The translations under genes were made by a program, and so were the position numbers. Positions 1 to 9,767 of a DNA stretch of 64,000 bases are shown one piece after another. How positions within the stretch are numbered: the first letter of the stretch is position 1; each line of letters opens with the position of its first letter. The notes below the pieces were generated by a model, which was not told the DNA's origin, made no database searches, and saw only the letters and a program-made list of their open reading frames with translations. The DNA comes from Paraburkholderia caffeinitolerans (lineage in GTDB: Bacteria > Pseudomonadota > Gammaproteobacteria > Burkholderiales > Burkholderiaceae): positions 1 to 64,000 of the forward strand of contig NZ_CADIKL010000033.1 of assembly GCF_902859945.1 (NCBI RefSeq). The letters run 5' to 3'.

Positions 1-46
1 TGAGCGCCTCCATGATCTGGCTATCCGTGAACTTCGACTTCTTCAT
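1..46 (-). CDS. IS3-family transposase OrfA, N-terminal fragment (cut by window edge)
   Basis: The minus-strand ATG at 44-46 opens the peptide MKKSKFTDSQIMEAL, which then runs off the window. This is the characteristic start of the helix-turn-helix OrfA of IS3-group elements, which binds the IS ends and is joined to the DDE OrfB by programmed frameshifting. Only 15 residues are visible, so the subgroup cannot be assigned and integrity cannot be judged. Confidence 0.7.
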   Translation of the reverse strand, partial: MKKSKFTDSQIMEAL

Positions 47-120
47 TGCGTAGAACTCCCTTTGCTGGAAATTCTACTTCTGATCCCGCTTACTGGACGG
101 GGGTATTACCCGCTTACCGG
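1..120 (-). mobile_element. end of an IS3-family insertion sequence (continues left of the window)
   Basis: The first 46 bases encode, on the minus strand, the N-terminus of an IS3-family OrfA transposase. The bases just upstream of its start hold a GC-rich stretch with a near-perfect 12-base direct repeat, CCCGCTTACTGG at 85-96 and CCCGCTTACCGG at 109-120. In IS3 elements the terminal inverted repeat lies a few tens of bases before orfA, so the element should end at about 100-122. I could not see the other end, so the exact border and any target duplication are unknown. Confidence 0.6.
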
Positions 121-132
121 TCGCTTCTGCGT

Positions 133-246
133 CTACGGCCTTTTGCCCGGGTGCTTCGTTCTGACCCAGCCTAGCAGGAAGACGCCAGAAATTCCGCCCA
201 GGCCGATAATGACTGGCCAAAACTTGGCAATGACGATTGAGCTCAT
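133..246 (-). CDS. putative 37-residue single-pass membrane protein
   Basis: A short ORF with a good ribosome binding site: AAGGAG lies about 11 bases before the ATG at 244-246. The peptide has a hydrophobic core (FWPVIIGLGGISGVFLLGW, roughly residues 9-27) followed by a basic tail ending KHPGKRP, so an N-out/C-in inner-membrane peptide is plausible. A perfect stem-loop (283-309) sits in the upstream leader or promoter. No family is recognised. A longer in-frame reading upstream to 375 exists, but the SD sequence favours the short form. It could also be cargo or debris next to the IS element. Confidence 0.45.
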   Translation of the reverse strand: MSSIVIAKFWPVIIGLGGISGVFLLGWVRTKHPGKRP

Positions 247-282
247 GGTTGCCGCGCTCCTTGAAAGAAAGACGACCGCTCC

Positions 283-309
283 TGCACCGAATTCGTCGAA
301 TTCGGTGCA
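283..309. promoter_or_regulatory. perfect 12-bp inverted repeat (stem-loop or operator)
   Basis: TGCACCGAATTC (283-294) and GAATTCGGTGCA (298-309) are perfect reverse complements separated by three bases (GTC). The repeat lies 37 bases upstream of the start codon of the small membrane ORF at 133-246. It could be a protein operator or an RNA hairpin in its leader. No U-tract follows on either strand, so a simple terminator is unlikely. Confidence 0.55.
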
Positions 310-777
310 TCTTGTATAGCGCGCGTCCAGACAAGGATCATCGTTTTTCGGGTACCAGACAGTGCCTTGCCGCACATCCGCGGCGAGGCGACCGGCTACA
401 TGATCATCATCGCCAACCCGCCGACCTGCACGCTTTTCGTGCCTTCTAAATGGACTGTGACCGCTTGTGCGGGTGACTTGGACGTTCGTCTCCGATGATC
501 GAGCGCGCGCTGGGGGTCGAAAGCACGCGTTCGCACGGGTGAAACCTGCCCCCGGGTCGCGGAGGCCCGGATGGCAGTAAAGCGCTCTGAAGCCGCCTCA
601 CGAACGGCGACACCTGATTGTCGGCAAATGGCCGATGACGCGACGCTGGCTCTCGGCATTCGAATGACCGCTTGCAAAGTGGAGCGGTCGCCAGAATGTC
701 ATGGCCACGCAGCGAACGAAGGTCGCCTCTTGGCCAGTTCGCGCTTTACTCGGCGGAACGAACGCGCACGCGATCTC
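310..777. other. stretch without a convincing gene
   Basis: Short overlapping ORFs occur in several frames here, but none has a ribosome binding site, recognisable motif or sensible composition. The segment lies between the IS remnant and the AbiE pair and is probably degenerate accessory DNA. I see no RNA gene or clear promoter. Confidence 0.4.
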
Positions 778-1726
778 CTATCCGCGGTTATTCCCGCGAT
801 CAAGTGCTGAAAACGATTCTCGCAACAGCGCTTCCTGATCGGCAAAGCGCTGCTTGTCGCGCGAGCGAAGTTTGCGCAGGTTTTCGATCTTCCAGCGTAT
901 CGCGGGCATGTCGCGCAGATGGTCGTAGGGCGTCAGTGCCCAGTCCGTGTCCAGTCTGACGAGGGATAAAAGAAATTCACGGTGATTCGGGGGCAGCGCG
1001 CGTGGCAGATCGTGATGAAGCTGCATCTGGACTTCCTCGAGCTGAGCAAGGCTGAGCGCGTCGACGGTCATCCCCACGAAACCCGCCTCGTATTCATGCG
1101 CAAGCGAATGTGGCTTTGCAAACAGAACTTCGTGCACCGGGCGGTTGTGGCCAGCGAGATAGCCGACGAACGCGGTAACGCAATCGTCGCGCAGGCCATA
1201 CGTCTCGTACATGTGCCGCACATCGAAGATGTCGCGCGGGTGCTGGCGGTCCAACACCGCTACAAGCTTGCTACCGTGCAACTCAGCGTCGGCGAGCGTT
1301 GGCACCTCGAAGTCGACGCGGAACATATTCTGCGCACGCGGGACGACAGGGCGCACGACGGTTGGCACAGGGTGCCCCGGAAGACATAGTTCACTTCCAC
1401 CTTGACCTGGGCATCGGCGGAAGCAACCGTCAGTTTCACGTCATCGCCCTGTTTCTGCCGCTCGCGCCAGCGATTGCCACGTGATAGCCCTGCTGCTCAA
1501 ACGCCTGTTTTGCGCGTGCCAGCTCGGTGTTGATGATCTCCAGTGCTTCACTCCGGTCCGGCACATGTGAGCGCATGACGACGTCAATGTCGACAGACAG
1601 ACGCGGCAGGTCTTGCACGAACATATTGATCGCTGTTCCGCCTTTCATGGCGAAATGCGGCGTGTCGAAAACATCTGGCGCGATTGCCAGCATAAGGCGC
1701 GCGGTGTTGAGGTACGGGTCGTTCAT
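778..1726 (-). pseudogene. abiEii: AbiEii-type nucleotidyltransferase toxin, broken by two frameshifts
   Basis: The N-terminal frame (1436-1726) carries the nucleotidyltransferase signature FAMKGGTAINMF followed by LSVDIDVV, the GG[TS]..DxD core of the AbiEii toxins (DUF1814, DNA polymerase beta-like fold). The reading then moves to a second frame that encodes DDVKLTVASADAQVKVEV and VNYVFRGT, and near 1366-1373 to a third frame (778-1368) with PRAQNMFRVDFEVPTLA and LYGSKL-like text (LHGSKLVAVLDRQHPRDIF). Together the pieces give one collinear AbiEii of the expected size, so it was once intact. The frameshifts lie near 1447-1475 and 1366-1373. It follows abiEi after 30 bases, the usual antitoxin-toxin order. 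In functional members the toxin transfers nucleotides to cellular targets such as tRNA. Here it should be inactive unless the shifts are sequencing errors. Confidence 0.85.
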
Positions 1727-1756
1727 CGGGTTGCGGCTGCCTGGAAAATGGACGCG

Positions 1757-2515
1757 TTATGCCTTCAGGTTCAATGGAGGCGTGCCTTTGCGGCTGCTGG
1801 TCCAGCGCTTTCCGGGGCCGAGCCTATCGACATGGCGTTGCAGATCCTTGCCCCAGGCAAAGCCGCTGGACTCTCCAAGATCACGCACCAGCTTGACGAC
1901 CTTCACCCGTGTGCAATGAGAGAGCAGCGTATCGAGTACCTTCGGACGCAGGTTGCGCAATGAGGACGCGATATTGATCGCCTCTTCGAGAGACTGTCCT
2001 TTCGCGAGGCGCTTGCCGACATCGCTTGCGAGCTCAAGCAGGGCGCGCTCGGGCTCGGCGACGAGGATTGAGGGGTCCCGGTTGGGGAGCGCGGAGATCG
2101 CAAAGCCTTCCGGCAGATTTTCATCGAACAGGCGGGTCGTCTGCAGCGTGTGGGGCAGATGTTCGTTGATCCAGTCCGGCATCACATAAGGACGCATGGC
2201 CCAGAGCACGACACGTTCGCGAAAGCTCACGTTGTGGCGCACGCCCTGCCAATCGAGTGCCGTTCTGCCGCCGACATGCATGCCCGTGACGTGCCGGCCG
2301 AGGTACGCGAGTACGCCGTCGTGCGTAGGCGTGTCGCCTGCGAGGAGGTATGCCCCTTTTGAAAGGCGTTGCAGCCAACCGGCGCTCACCAGGTAGGTGG
2401 TCTGCTGAGCACTTACGCCGCAGTCGCGGAGCATCTGGGGATCAAGCGGCTGTCCGCGGGGGACGCTTTCCATGAGCCGTTGGAGTGATTTGCTGGCCAT
2501 GCTGTCGCGGGGCAT
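1757..2515 (-). CDS. abiEi: AbiEi-family antitoxin, type IV toxin-antitoxin system
   Basis: A protein of about 252 residues with an N-terminal winged-helix segment (MASKSLQRLMESVPRGQP, then CGVSAQQTTYLVSAGWLQRLSKGAYLL), typical of AbiEi_3/AbiEi_4 antitoxins. The C-terminal domain counteracts the toxin. These proteins bind DNA and autoregulate through inverted repeats at their promoter; a perfect 12-bp repeat lies directly against this start (2516-2543). The start at 2515 (MPRDS) is used; MASKSL at 2500 is equally possible, and neither has an SD. The longer reading to 2536 would run into the repeat and is unlikely. The partner toxin downstream is frameshifted, leaving an apparently intact orphan antitoxin. 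Confidence 0.85.
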   Translation of the reverse strand: MPRDSMASKSLQRLMESVPRGQPLDPQMLRDCGVSAQQTTYLVSAGWLQRLSKGAYLLAGDTPTHDGVLAYLGRHVTGMHVGGRTALDWQGVRHNVSFRERVVLWAMRPYVMPDWINEHLPHTLQTTRLFDENLPEGFAISALPNRDPSILVAEPERALLELASDVGKRLAKGQSLEEAINIASSLRNLRPKVLDTLLSHCTRVKVVKLVRDLGESSGFAWGKDLQRHVDRLGPGKRWTSSRKGTPPLNLKA

Positions 2516-2543
2516 GATTTTTTTGTGGCAACACAAAAAAATC
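2516..2543. promoter_or_regulatory. 12-bp inverted repeat at the abiEi start: probable antitoxin operator
   Basis: GATTTTTTTGTG (2516-2527) and CACAAAAAAATC (2532-2543) are perfect reverse complements around a 4-base spacer, and the left arm touches the likely abiEi ATG. AbiEi antitoxins are known to repress their own operon by binding inverted repeats upstream of the gene, so this is the natural operator candidate. A hairpin in the abiEi mRNA leader is the alternative. Confidence 0.65.
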
Positions 2544-4189
<1,646 letters not shown>

Positions 4190-4198
4190 GGTGGTGGG

Positions 4199-4219
4199 GC
4201 GGCCTTTTGTTTGGGCCGC
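4199..4219 (+). terminator. possible argG terminator hairpin
   Basis: GCGGCC (4199-4204) pairs with GGCCGC (4214-4219) across a T-rich loop, ten bases after the argG stop codon. No T-tract follows the stem, so as a rho-independent terminator it is weak. Confidence 0.35.
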
Positions 4220-4357
4220 TGCTTCCACATGCTGTAAAACCCCGCGTTACCGGTCGTTCGATATGAATGGCTTGGGGCGCGGGGATTTTTTTGGGTGCTT
4301 GGCGGGATGTAGGGGAGCAGGGCAGCTTAGTAGTCTGCACGGCGGCCCGCTGCGCCT

Positions 4358-5281
4358 CTAATACACCAAATCATTCCCACAATCATAGATATCCTCGTCG
4401 TAGTCCACGAGATCGAGCGCGGCTCGGACAAGCTGCGTGCCTTCTGGCAAATCCTGGAGTTCAAGTAGCATTTCAGCGTCTTCGACATGTCCGCCAAAAC
4501 TATCTCGGGCGCTCTTCAATTCCAGATAGTGAACGCTGCTAGTATTATTTTCTTTTTTCAAGCGAGCAATGTCGCCGGATACGGCATCCTCGGTAACCCC
4601 GCAATACTCTGTCCGATAAACATCGAATTTATATATATTGTCCTTCGGTCTGCGCATGGATATTTGGGGTATGACGGTAAACCCCGGATATTCCAGGTTG
4701 GATACGACTTCATAGTTGAAATTCTCAATAGCCTGACGCACGCTACCGTCAGCATCGTCGATCTCTTCTTGAGAAAAGATGCGCCTCAATTCGACGGTTC
4801 CGGCAATTTTGACTTCGTACACGAATATCCAGGAGGCGGCATAGTCGTAGGAGACGGTATGGACAATCCATTTCTCCTTGAGCGCGTTACGTATTTTTGC
4901 TTCCAGGGCTGCCTTGGCTTTCAGGAATTGCTTCGGCTTGATGCTGAACCCGACGTACCCTTCTCGCGGAATAAAGCACTCTGCGGCAGTGAATTTCTGT
5001 GTGACCGATACGGTGAAGTGAGCTGTGTGCAGCCGGTACGCAGCATCGACGACTTCGTGTTTTCGATGGGCGATCGAAAGCCCTTCCATATCAATCGCCG
5101 CGCTCACATCCTCTTGAACGCCTTCCATGTATCGCGCTTCCCAAGCCGCGTCGCTGGATTTGCCGCGTCGTCTGTGCGGATATTCCGGAATCAGACATGA
5201 GATCGCGACGTCGAAATAGAAACGTACCGTCTGATCGTGCGTGGTTGCGGGCAATGTGCTCTGTTCCGGTCGGCGCGCCAT
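4358..5281 (-). CDS. unknown protein, last gene of the AAA-ATPase block
   Basis: A 307-residue soluble protein with no signal peptide or membrane segment and no family I recognise. The ATG at 5281 (MARRPEQS) is chosen because GAAGGG lies about nine bases upstream; the frame opens 30 bases earlier only through a TTG. The sequence is rich in aromatic and charged residues, with an acidic C-terminus (DLVDYDEDIYDCGNDLVY). Possible pairs of similar beta-rich segments (residues about 70-140 and 150-230) suggest an all-beta or alpha/beta fold. It directly follows the 73-residue gene (stop at 5312), so the two are probably co-transcribed. Composition is less GC-rich than argG, fitting an acquired block. 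Confidence 0.7.
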   Translation of the reverse strand: MARRPEQSTLPATTHDQTVRFYFDVAISCLIPEYPHRRRGKSSDAAWEARYMEGVQEDVSAAIDMEGLSIAHRKHEVVDAAYRLHTAHFTVSVTQKFTAAECFIPREGYVGFSIKPKQFLKAKAALEAKIRNALKEKWIVHTVSYDYAASWIFVYEVKIAGTVELRRIFSQEEIDDADGSVRQAIENFNYEVVSNLEYPGFTVIPQISMRRPKDNIYKFDVYRTEYCGVTEDAVSGDIARLKKENNTSSVHYLELKSARDSFGGHVEDAEMLLELQDLPEGTQLVRAALDLVDYDEDIYDCGNDLVY

Positions 5282-5311
5282 ATACGGACCCTTCGATGTG
5301 GAGGCCAGCAA

Positions 5312-5533
5312 TTATCGCTTTTCTACTTTATTCCCGTGGCCGAGAAAGAGCTCTTCAAGCTTGGACCAGCTCATTCGATATCCCTGCTTGCCATTCTTCG
5401 GGAACCAGACCGCGGATCCATTCGAAATTTTCAATTCGCCGAATTTATCGGAGTCTTTTCTCACCTGAAAAGTGATGTCGGCTTTGCCGAGTTCGCGTTC
5501 CGGGAGGTTGAATTTAACGGTATGCGTAGCCAT
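5312..5533 (-). CDS. small conserved protein of unknown function, 73 residues
   Basis: The peptide starts MATHTVKFNLPERELGKADI and contains WFPKNGKQGYRMSWSKLEEL. It resembles a family of small uncharacterised proteobacterial proteins with a short beta-sheet (ISNGSAVWFPK) followed by an amphipathic helix. The start at 5533 gives the usual family N-terminus; a GTG at 5581 would add 16 basic residues. No convincing SD was found. It lies between the 165-residue wHTH-like gene and the 307-residue gene and is probably in their operon. Function unknown; by size it could be an adaptor or an antitoxin-like partner. Confidence 0.65.
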   Translation of the reverse strand: MATHTVKFNLPERELGKADITFQVRKDSDKFGELKISNGSAVWFPKNGKQGYRMSWSKLEELFLGHGNKVEKR

Positions 5534-5605
5534 TTTTTGGGGTAATTTTTTGAATGTCTTGATTATCAATATGCGCTGCACGGAAAGCAGTAATGTCTAG
5601 CTGCC

Positions 5606-6103
5606 TTAGCTGCCGAACGGCAGCGTCCTGATGAAAGTCGCGAGTCGCTCTGCCTCTTGCTGAGTCAGGTCGCTGGGCAATGAAAAATGGACAGGCGACA
5701 GGCCGGGACGTAAAACATAGAAGTGGGGGAGCATCTCGACTTCCGCCATATCCAGCTCGTCAGCGTCGGCGTCGTCCTCCAGCTCATCCGCCTCAACTAG
5801 CTCGACTTCGTCCGCTTCGCCGATTGCCGCCTGACCGACTTCAGTCAGGCGGGCCTGCCATTCGAAACGGGACGGCGCGCCCTTGCGGCCCAGCACGAAT
5901 TCACCTAGTCCGAGCTCCGTCATCGCCCTGAAGAGATCAACCACTTCGCGGCGGCTTCCCCTCGTAAAACGCACGACATGATCTACCGTCGTCACGCGCG
6001 AGTTCTTGGACCGATTAGCAAGACGGTCGAAGAACTGCCGATTGATTTCGCTTTCGTCGGCAAGCGCACGGATTTCATCGACATTAAAACTCTTATGCAT
6101 CAT
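5606..6103 (-). CDS. unknown protein with wHTH-like N-terminus and acidic linker
   Basis: A 165-residue protein. Residues about 1-70 (VDEIRALADESEINRQFF, then HVVRFTRGSRREVVDLFRAM) look like helical or winged-helix DNA-binding text. Residues 95-122 form a very acidic linker. The C-terminal 35 residues (FSLPSDLTQQEAERLATFI) look like a compact two-helix module seen at the ends of other small bacterial proteins. A perfect 13-bp inverted repeat (6085-6158) overlaps the start codon, as expected for an autoregulator. The first of two tandem ATGs (6103, 6100) is used; AGGG precedes it. The gene lies 109 bases downstream of the AAA+ ATPase gene on the same strand. Confidence 0.65.
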   Translation of the reverse strand: MMHKSFNVDEIRALADESEINRQFFDRLANRSKNSRVTTVDHVVRFTRGSRREVVDLFRAMTELGLGEFVLGRKGAPSRFEWQARLTEVGQAAIGEADEVELVEADELEDDADADELDMAEVEMLPHFYVLRPGLSPVHFSLPSDLTQQEAERLATFIRTLPFGS

Positions 6104-6158
6104 GCCCTCTTTTTTGATGCCTCGGATATCACCGGCGCATCATGTCATAAGAGTTTTA
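6085..6158. promoter_or_regulatory. 13-bp inverted repeat spanning the start of the 165-residue gene
   Basis: TAAAACTCTTATG (6085-6097) and CATAAGAGTTTTA (6146-6158) are perfect reverse complements, 48 bases apart. The octamer GCATCATG also occurs twice in direct orientation (6097-6104 and 6137-6144). One arm lies inside the coding start and the other just upstream in an AT-rich stretch that could hold the promoter. This is the layout of a two-site operator, plausibly bound by the product of the gene itself. Confidence 0.6.
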
Positions 6159-6212
6159 TTTTGTAAATAAAAAGTTTATAGGGTGTGATCTCGCAACGGG
6201 GCTTTCCTTATG

Positions 6213-8903
6213 TCATTCAGGGTGCCTCGCGCACCGCCTCGCGCGCCGCTTCGCTCTCTCCCGTGCCTTTTCCATCTTGCGGTAAATCTTGTCGAGCGCG
6301 GCCTTTCCTTGTGTTTTGGCGGGCCATCGCAGCAATTCTTCCCACAATTCCTTGCGCGCTTTCTTGTTGCGCCACCCCTTGGATTTGAGAAGATTGGCGG
6401 CCTGTTTGTCCCACTCTGTCAACATGCCCCATTGCAGGCACTCGATTTCCGCAAAGCGGCCCACGCCCCGAATACCCTTGAATTCGTCTTCAGCCAGGAA
6501 GTCGGCTTTCCACTTTTTTTGCTTGGGATCGTAGATATAGCCAACGGCACCGTTCTTCATCCCGCCGGAAGCGTTCGCGCGAAACATATTTTCCGCATTG
6601 ACTGCCGTCATGCCAATTGAGCCGGTCTTCGCAACAACGTCCATCAAGTGTTCGGGCGTGAAGCTCTTGTTGTCCCAATCGCGCGCATGGGCGAGTGCGC
6701 CGGCTACGCGCGCAAAGTGGCCCGCCCGTGAAAGCGGGTCGGGTGGAAACACCCCGATGACTTCATCGAATCGCCCTTTGCGGACAGCCGGCAAGTCGAG
6801 CGTGCCGACCAGATTGGTGATGAGCGCGTACGCGAAACTGCGCTCCTTCGCACTCTCCTGTAACGCCTTGAGCTTGGGAAGCATGCCTGGCGTCACGAAC
6901 GTATAGAAGTTAGTTTCCTTTTCTCCCGATTCGTCGCGACGCTTGAGAATCGGATCGAACTCGTCAAACAGAATCACGACGCGCGAGAGCATCGCGAGGG
7001 CATCGAACACTGCACGCGCACGGCCTTCGACATTGGCTTCACCGCTCTTGGCCAAATCGCTCGGCGTCACTTCGACCAATGGCAAATCGCAGGTGTGCGC
7101 AAGCGCTTCGATCAGCATCGTTTTACCGGTGCCGCCGGGACCGTGCAGAACGAGCGACGTGCGCACGTCGCCGCCGACTCGCATCACGTGTGCGCGCATC
7201 TTCTGCATCGTCACGGCCAGCGACTCGCGGCCGATTTTACGATCGCCAAATTTGAGGTCACACCCCCCCTTCTGGGCGAATCCATAATCCGGGTAAAAGA
7301 GCTGTCCAAGTTTCAAGTCTTTCGCCGTCTGGGGGTGCACGGCGAAGTGGTCGAGGATCATCTCGTTCATGCCTTCATCGAGCATGCGATTGAACGAGGC
7401 GAGGCTCTCCACCGTATCGACACTGGTTTCGGCATCGGCTTTCGTGCGCCGGTGATCGAACTCCTTGTACCAGCCTTTGATGGAACCGTCTTCGCTCCGT
7501 GCGCACTGGCGCTTGAAGAAGTGGAAAATATGACTCGCGCGTTGCCGGTTAATGGGCCATTGGGCCACGCGAATGAGTTCCGCTACGGCGCCCAGCTGTT
7601 CCTCTGTATGCACGGTGTACATGCAATTGTCGTGCTCGTGGAAAGGAATGAGGCCGGTGAGCGTGCCGTCGGCGGACAGGTCGGTGCAGATCAGCTGGGC
7701 TGCCAGCTTCAGGCGTGCGAGCTCGCTCGACGCGGGTTTCTCGCCGAGTGTGAGCGCATACGCGGGCGCGGCGTAGGCGACCTCGCCGGGTTCCCACGTT
7801 CGTGTGTCGGTATGGTTGGCGGCAGCAAGTTGCGTATCGATCACGGAAGACAAATACCGCTTGCTCGCACCCATGCTGTGCCGCACGTTCCCCGCCGCCT
7901 CACGGAACAACTTCGCGATTTCCTTCATCCAGTCCGGGCCAGCGACATTTTCCTGCGCGCGTTGAGTCAATTCAAACCCGCGCGCGATCGCCGTCAGCGC
8001 ATACGCATGGCCGGTCTTTGACGGCCAGTCACCCGGTGCGGGCTCATGGGTAGGGAGTTCCCTTGAGACAATGTCCAGATTATTGGCCAGCACCTGAAGG
8101 CCAGTCTTGGCGATGTCATGAAAGTCCTTGGTCAGCACGTCGAAACTCGAACTTTTGCCGATCAACGGGGTGATGTTGAATACGACCTTGTGCTCGGCCA
8201 GCGACAATTCCGTTTCGAGTTCCCGCCGCAGCCTGGTTTCGTCGACTTCCTTCCATGCCTCCGGGATGCCCGGATTGGCCAGCGTGACAAGATAGGCGTT
8301 GGTGCGGTCCAGATACTCAACGAGATTAGCCGTTTGCTCGAGCACCTTCGCGAGATCGCAGAGCGCACGCACGCATTGGCATGTGAGGTACGCGGTCACC
8401 CAGCCTCCCTCGCCGCCACGCGCTCCGCCGATGCACCAGTCCGGCTCCGCAGCCGTGAAAATTTCGCGTACTACCCAATACCACGCGGACATGGTCGCTT
8501 TGTGGGTCGCAAAATGGCCGGTCGCAATGCACATGCGCATGGCTTCCGAAGCAGCCAGCACGGGCGCGACCTGCTCCCTCAGTTCGTCGATCGACACTTT
8601 GTCGGCATACGATTCGATCTCGGCAACGCTACTCATCGCGTCATCGCGGTCCCGCGCATATTGCAAACGCACTCGCGCGTATTTCCAGAGTTCATAGCGC
8701 TGGTCGTCGGTCGGCTTCAGACCGGTCAGCGCCTTGTGCCCTTGGTTGCGCATGTCCGCGCTGTCTTTCCTGATCTTGTCGAGTTGCCGCAGATCATCCA
8801 TATGGGCTTCGAGATCGTGTGGTGGTTCGACGCGCGGCTCGTGCCGCTGTGCGTCGTTCACCGCACCCGTGGCGCTTGGCCACGACACTGTCGGCTTGGG
8901 CAT
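6213..8903 (-). CDS. AAA+ ATPase with large N-terminal helical region
   Basis: An 896-residue protein starting at 8903, where AAGGAGA lies six bases before the ATG. The C-terminal third is a classic AAA+ module: Walker A GPGGTGKT at residues 588-595, Walker B VILFDEFD at 643-650, sensor-1-like ITN near 695-697 and a candidate arginine finger in RKGRFDEV near 708-713. Residues 1-540 form a long, mostly helical, soluble region with several Trp/Cys-rich stretches and no recognised domain. The C-terminus is highly basic (KARERAKRRARR). It resembles single-ring remodelling or protease-like AAA+ proteins rather than helicases or McrB-type GTPases. As the first gene of a block with three unknown proteins it is the motor candidate of a multi-gene system, possibly phage defence; this is inference. 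Confidence 0.85.
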   Translation of the reverse strand: MPKPTVSWPSATGAVNDAQRHEPRVEPPHDLEAHMDDLRQLDKIRKDSADMRNQGHKALTGLKPTDDQRYELWKYARVRLQYARDRDDAMSSVAEIESYADKVSIDELREQVAPVLAASEAMRMCIATGHFATHKATMSAWYWVVREIFTAAEPDWCIGGARGGEGGWVTAYLTCQCVRALCDLAKVLEQTANLVEYLDRTNAYLVTLANPGIPEAWKEVDETRLRRELETELSLAEHKVVFNITPLIGKSSSFDVLTKDFHDIAKTGLQVLANNLDIVSRELPTHEPAPGDWPSKTGHAYALTAIARGFELTQRAQENVAGPDWMKEIAKLFREAAGNVRHSMGASKRYLSSVIDTQLAAANHTDTRTWEPGEVAYAAPAYALTLGEKPASSELARLKLAAQLICTDLSADGTLTGLIPFHEHDNCMYTVHTEEQLGAVAELIRVAQWPINRQRASHIFHFFKRQCARSEDGSIKGWYKEFDHRRTKADAETSVDTVESLASFNRMLDEGMNEMILDHFAVHPQTAKDLKLGQLFYPDYGFAQKGGCDLKFGDRKIGRESLAVTMQKMRAHVMRVGGDVRTSLVLHGPGGTGKTMLIEALAHTCDLPLVEVTPSDLAKSGEANVEGRARAVFDALAMLSRVVILFDEFDPILKRRDESGEKETNFYTFVTPGMLPKLKALQESAKERSFAYALITNLVGTLDLPAVRKGRFDEVIGVFPPDPLSRAGHFARVAGALAHARDWDNKSFTPEHLMDVVAKTGSIGMTAVNAENMFRANASGGMKNGAVGYIYDPKQKKWKADFLAEDEFKGIRGVGRFAEIECLQWGMLTEWDKQAANLLKSKGWRNKKARKELWEELLRWPAKTQGKAALDKIYRKMEKARERAKRRARRCARHPE

Positions 8904-9340
8904 GACGCTCTCCTTCGGCGCGTGAAGCGCCTTCGTAATGCGCCTGCGTAGACCGAGCGAACGGGCCAGTTCAGCCCGTTGAAGGTGGTTGCTCTGCGAT
9001 CGATCGTGGAGACCATTGCGCGTGGCGCCACGGGCAGTGCATGCGGGCAAACATGAATGTCGTCGGCCAGACGCGGTGGGTTCAACGTGAGATCAGTGGG
9101 GCAGGCGCCTTAAATCGGCGATGGAGTTCGATCCCGCGGAACGACTGGTAGGGCTTTATCGAAAAATATTATTTGTGGCAATGCATTTGACCAATGATCG
9201 TTTTCGCTATAGCTAACGAGCATAAAAAACAATTTTATGTGTAATACCGCACAGAACTTGTGCGCCATCGAGGAGCGAGCATAAAACGTATGATGTATTC
9301 GGCCAGATTCGGTGGATCTCTTCAAGCTATGGCAGGCTGG
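8904..9340. other. intergenic region upstream of the AAA+ ATPase gene
   Basis: No gene was found. The part at 9160-9250 is distinctly AT-rich and likely carries the promoter for the minus-strand ATPase operon. ORF extensions of the ATPase gene into this region lack SD sequences and protein-like composition. Confidence 0.4.
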
Positions 9341-9724
9341 CTATTTGCGATCCTCGGCACTGCCAAACTCGCGTGTCTCCTGCGCGGGAACCGACACCTG
9401 CGTCATCGGCATGTCCACACGGGCAATGGGCGTAGCGATCCCCGTGGCGGCACAAGCATTGCCGATTGTTGCTACGGACGCGCCTCGCTGCGCCAGCATG
9501 ATCTTCCTGATCCCGAGTCCGCTCCATACGAGCCAAAGCACCTGACTCACCGCAGCCGCCAGATTGAAGTGAAATAGCAGTGAATAAAGCAGACAACAAG
9601 GTCCGAACAAGTTGAGGACCAGGTAGCGGCGATCCTCGCGTTGCAGAAAACCGAGTTGCAAGCCTGCGTAGGCGATCTGATAACAGATGACGCCGAAAAT
9701 GCCGATCAAGTCAGCGGTGTTCAT
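9341..9724 (-). CDS. CBU_0592-like small membrane protein
   Basis: A 127-residue protein with three to four hydrophobic segments in residues 1-75 (LIGIFGVICYQIAYAGLQL, VLNLFGPCCLLYSLLFHFNL, AAAVSQVLWLVWSGLGI) and a soluble tail. The pattern of first and second helices with a FNLAAA.SQ.LWL motif matches the CBU_0592 family of inner-membrane proteins of unknown role. The start overlaps the stop of a 14-residue ORF (TAATG), itself overlapping a 27-residue ORF upstream, which suggests translational coupling. Confidence 0.75.
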   Translation of the reverse strand: MNTADLIGIFGVICYQIAYAGLQLGFLQREDRRYLVLNLFGPCCLLYSLLFHFNLAAAVSQVLWLVWSGLGIRKIMLAQRGASVATIGNACAATGIATPIARVDMPMTQVSVPAQETREFGSAEDRK

Positions 9725-9767
9725 TATCGTGTTGAATAGCGGTTGATCTTGGTATCCAAGCCGTTCA

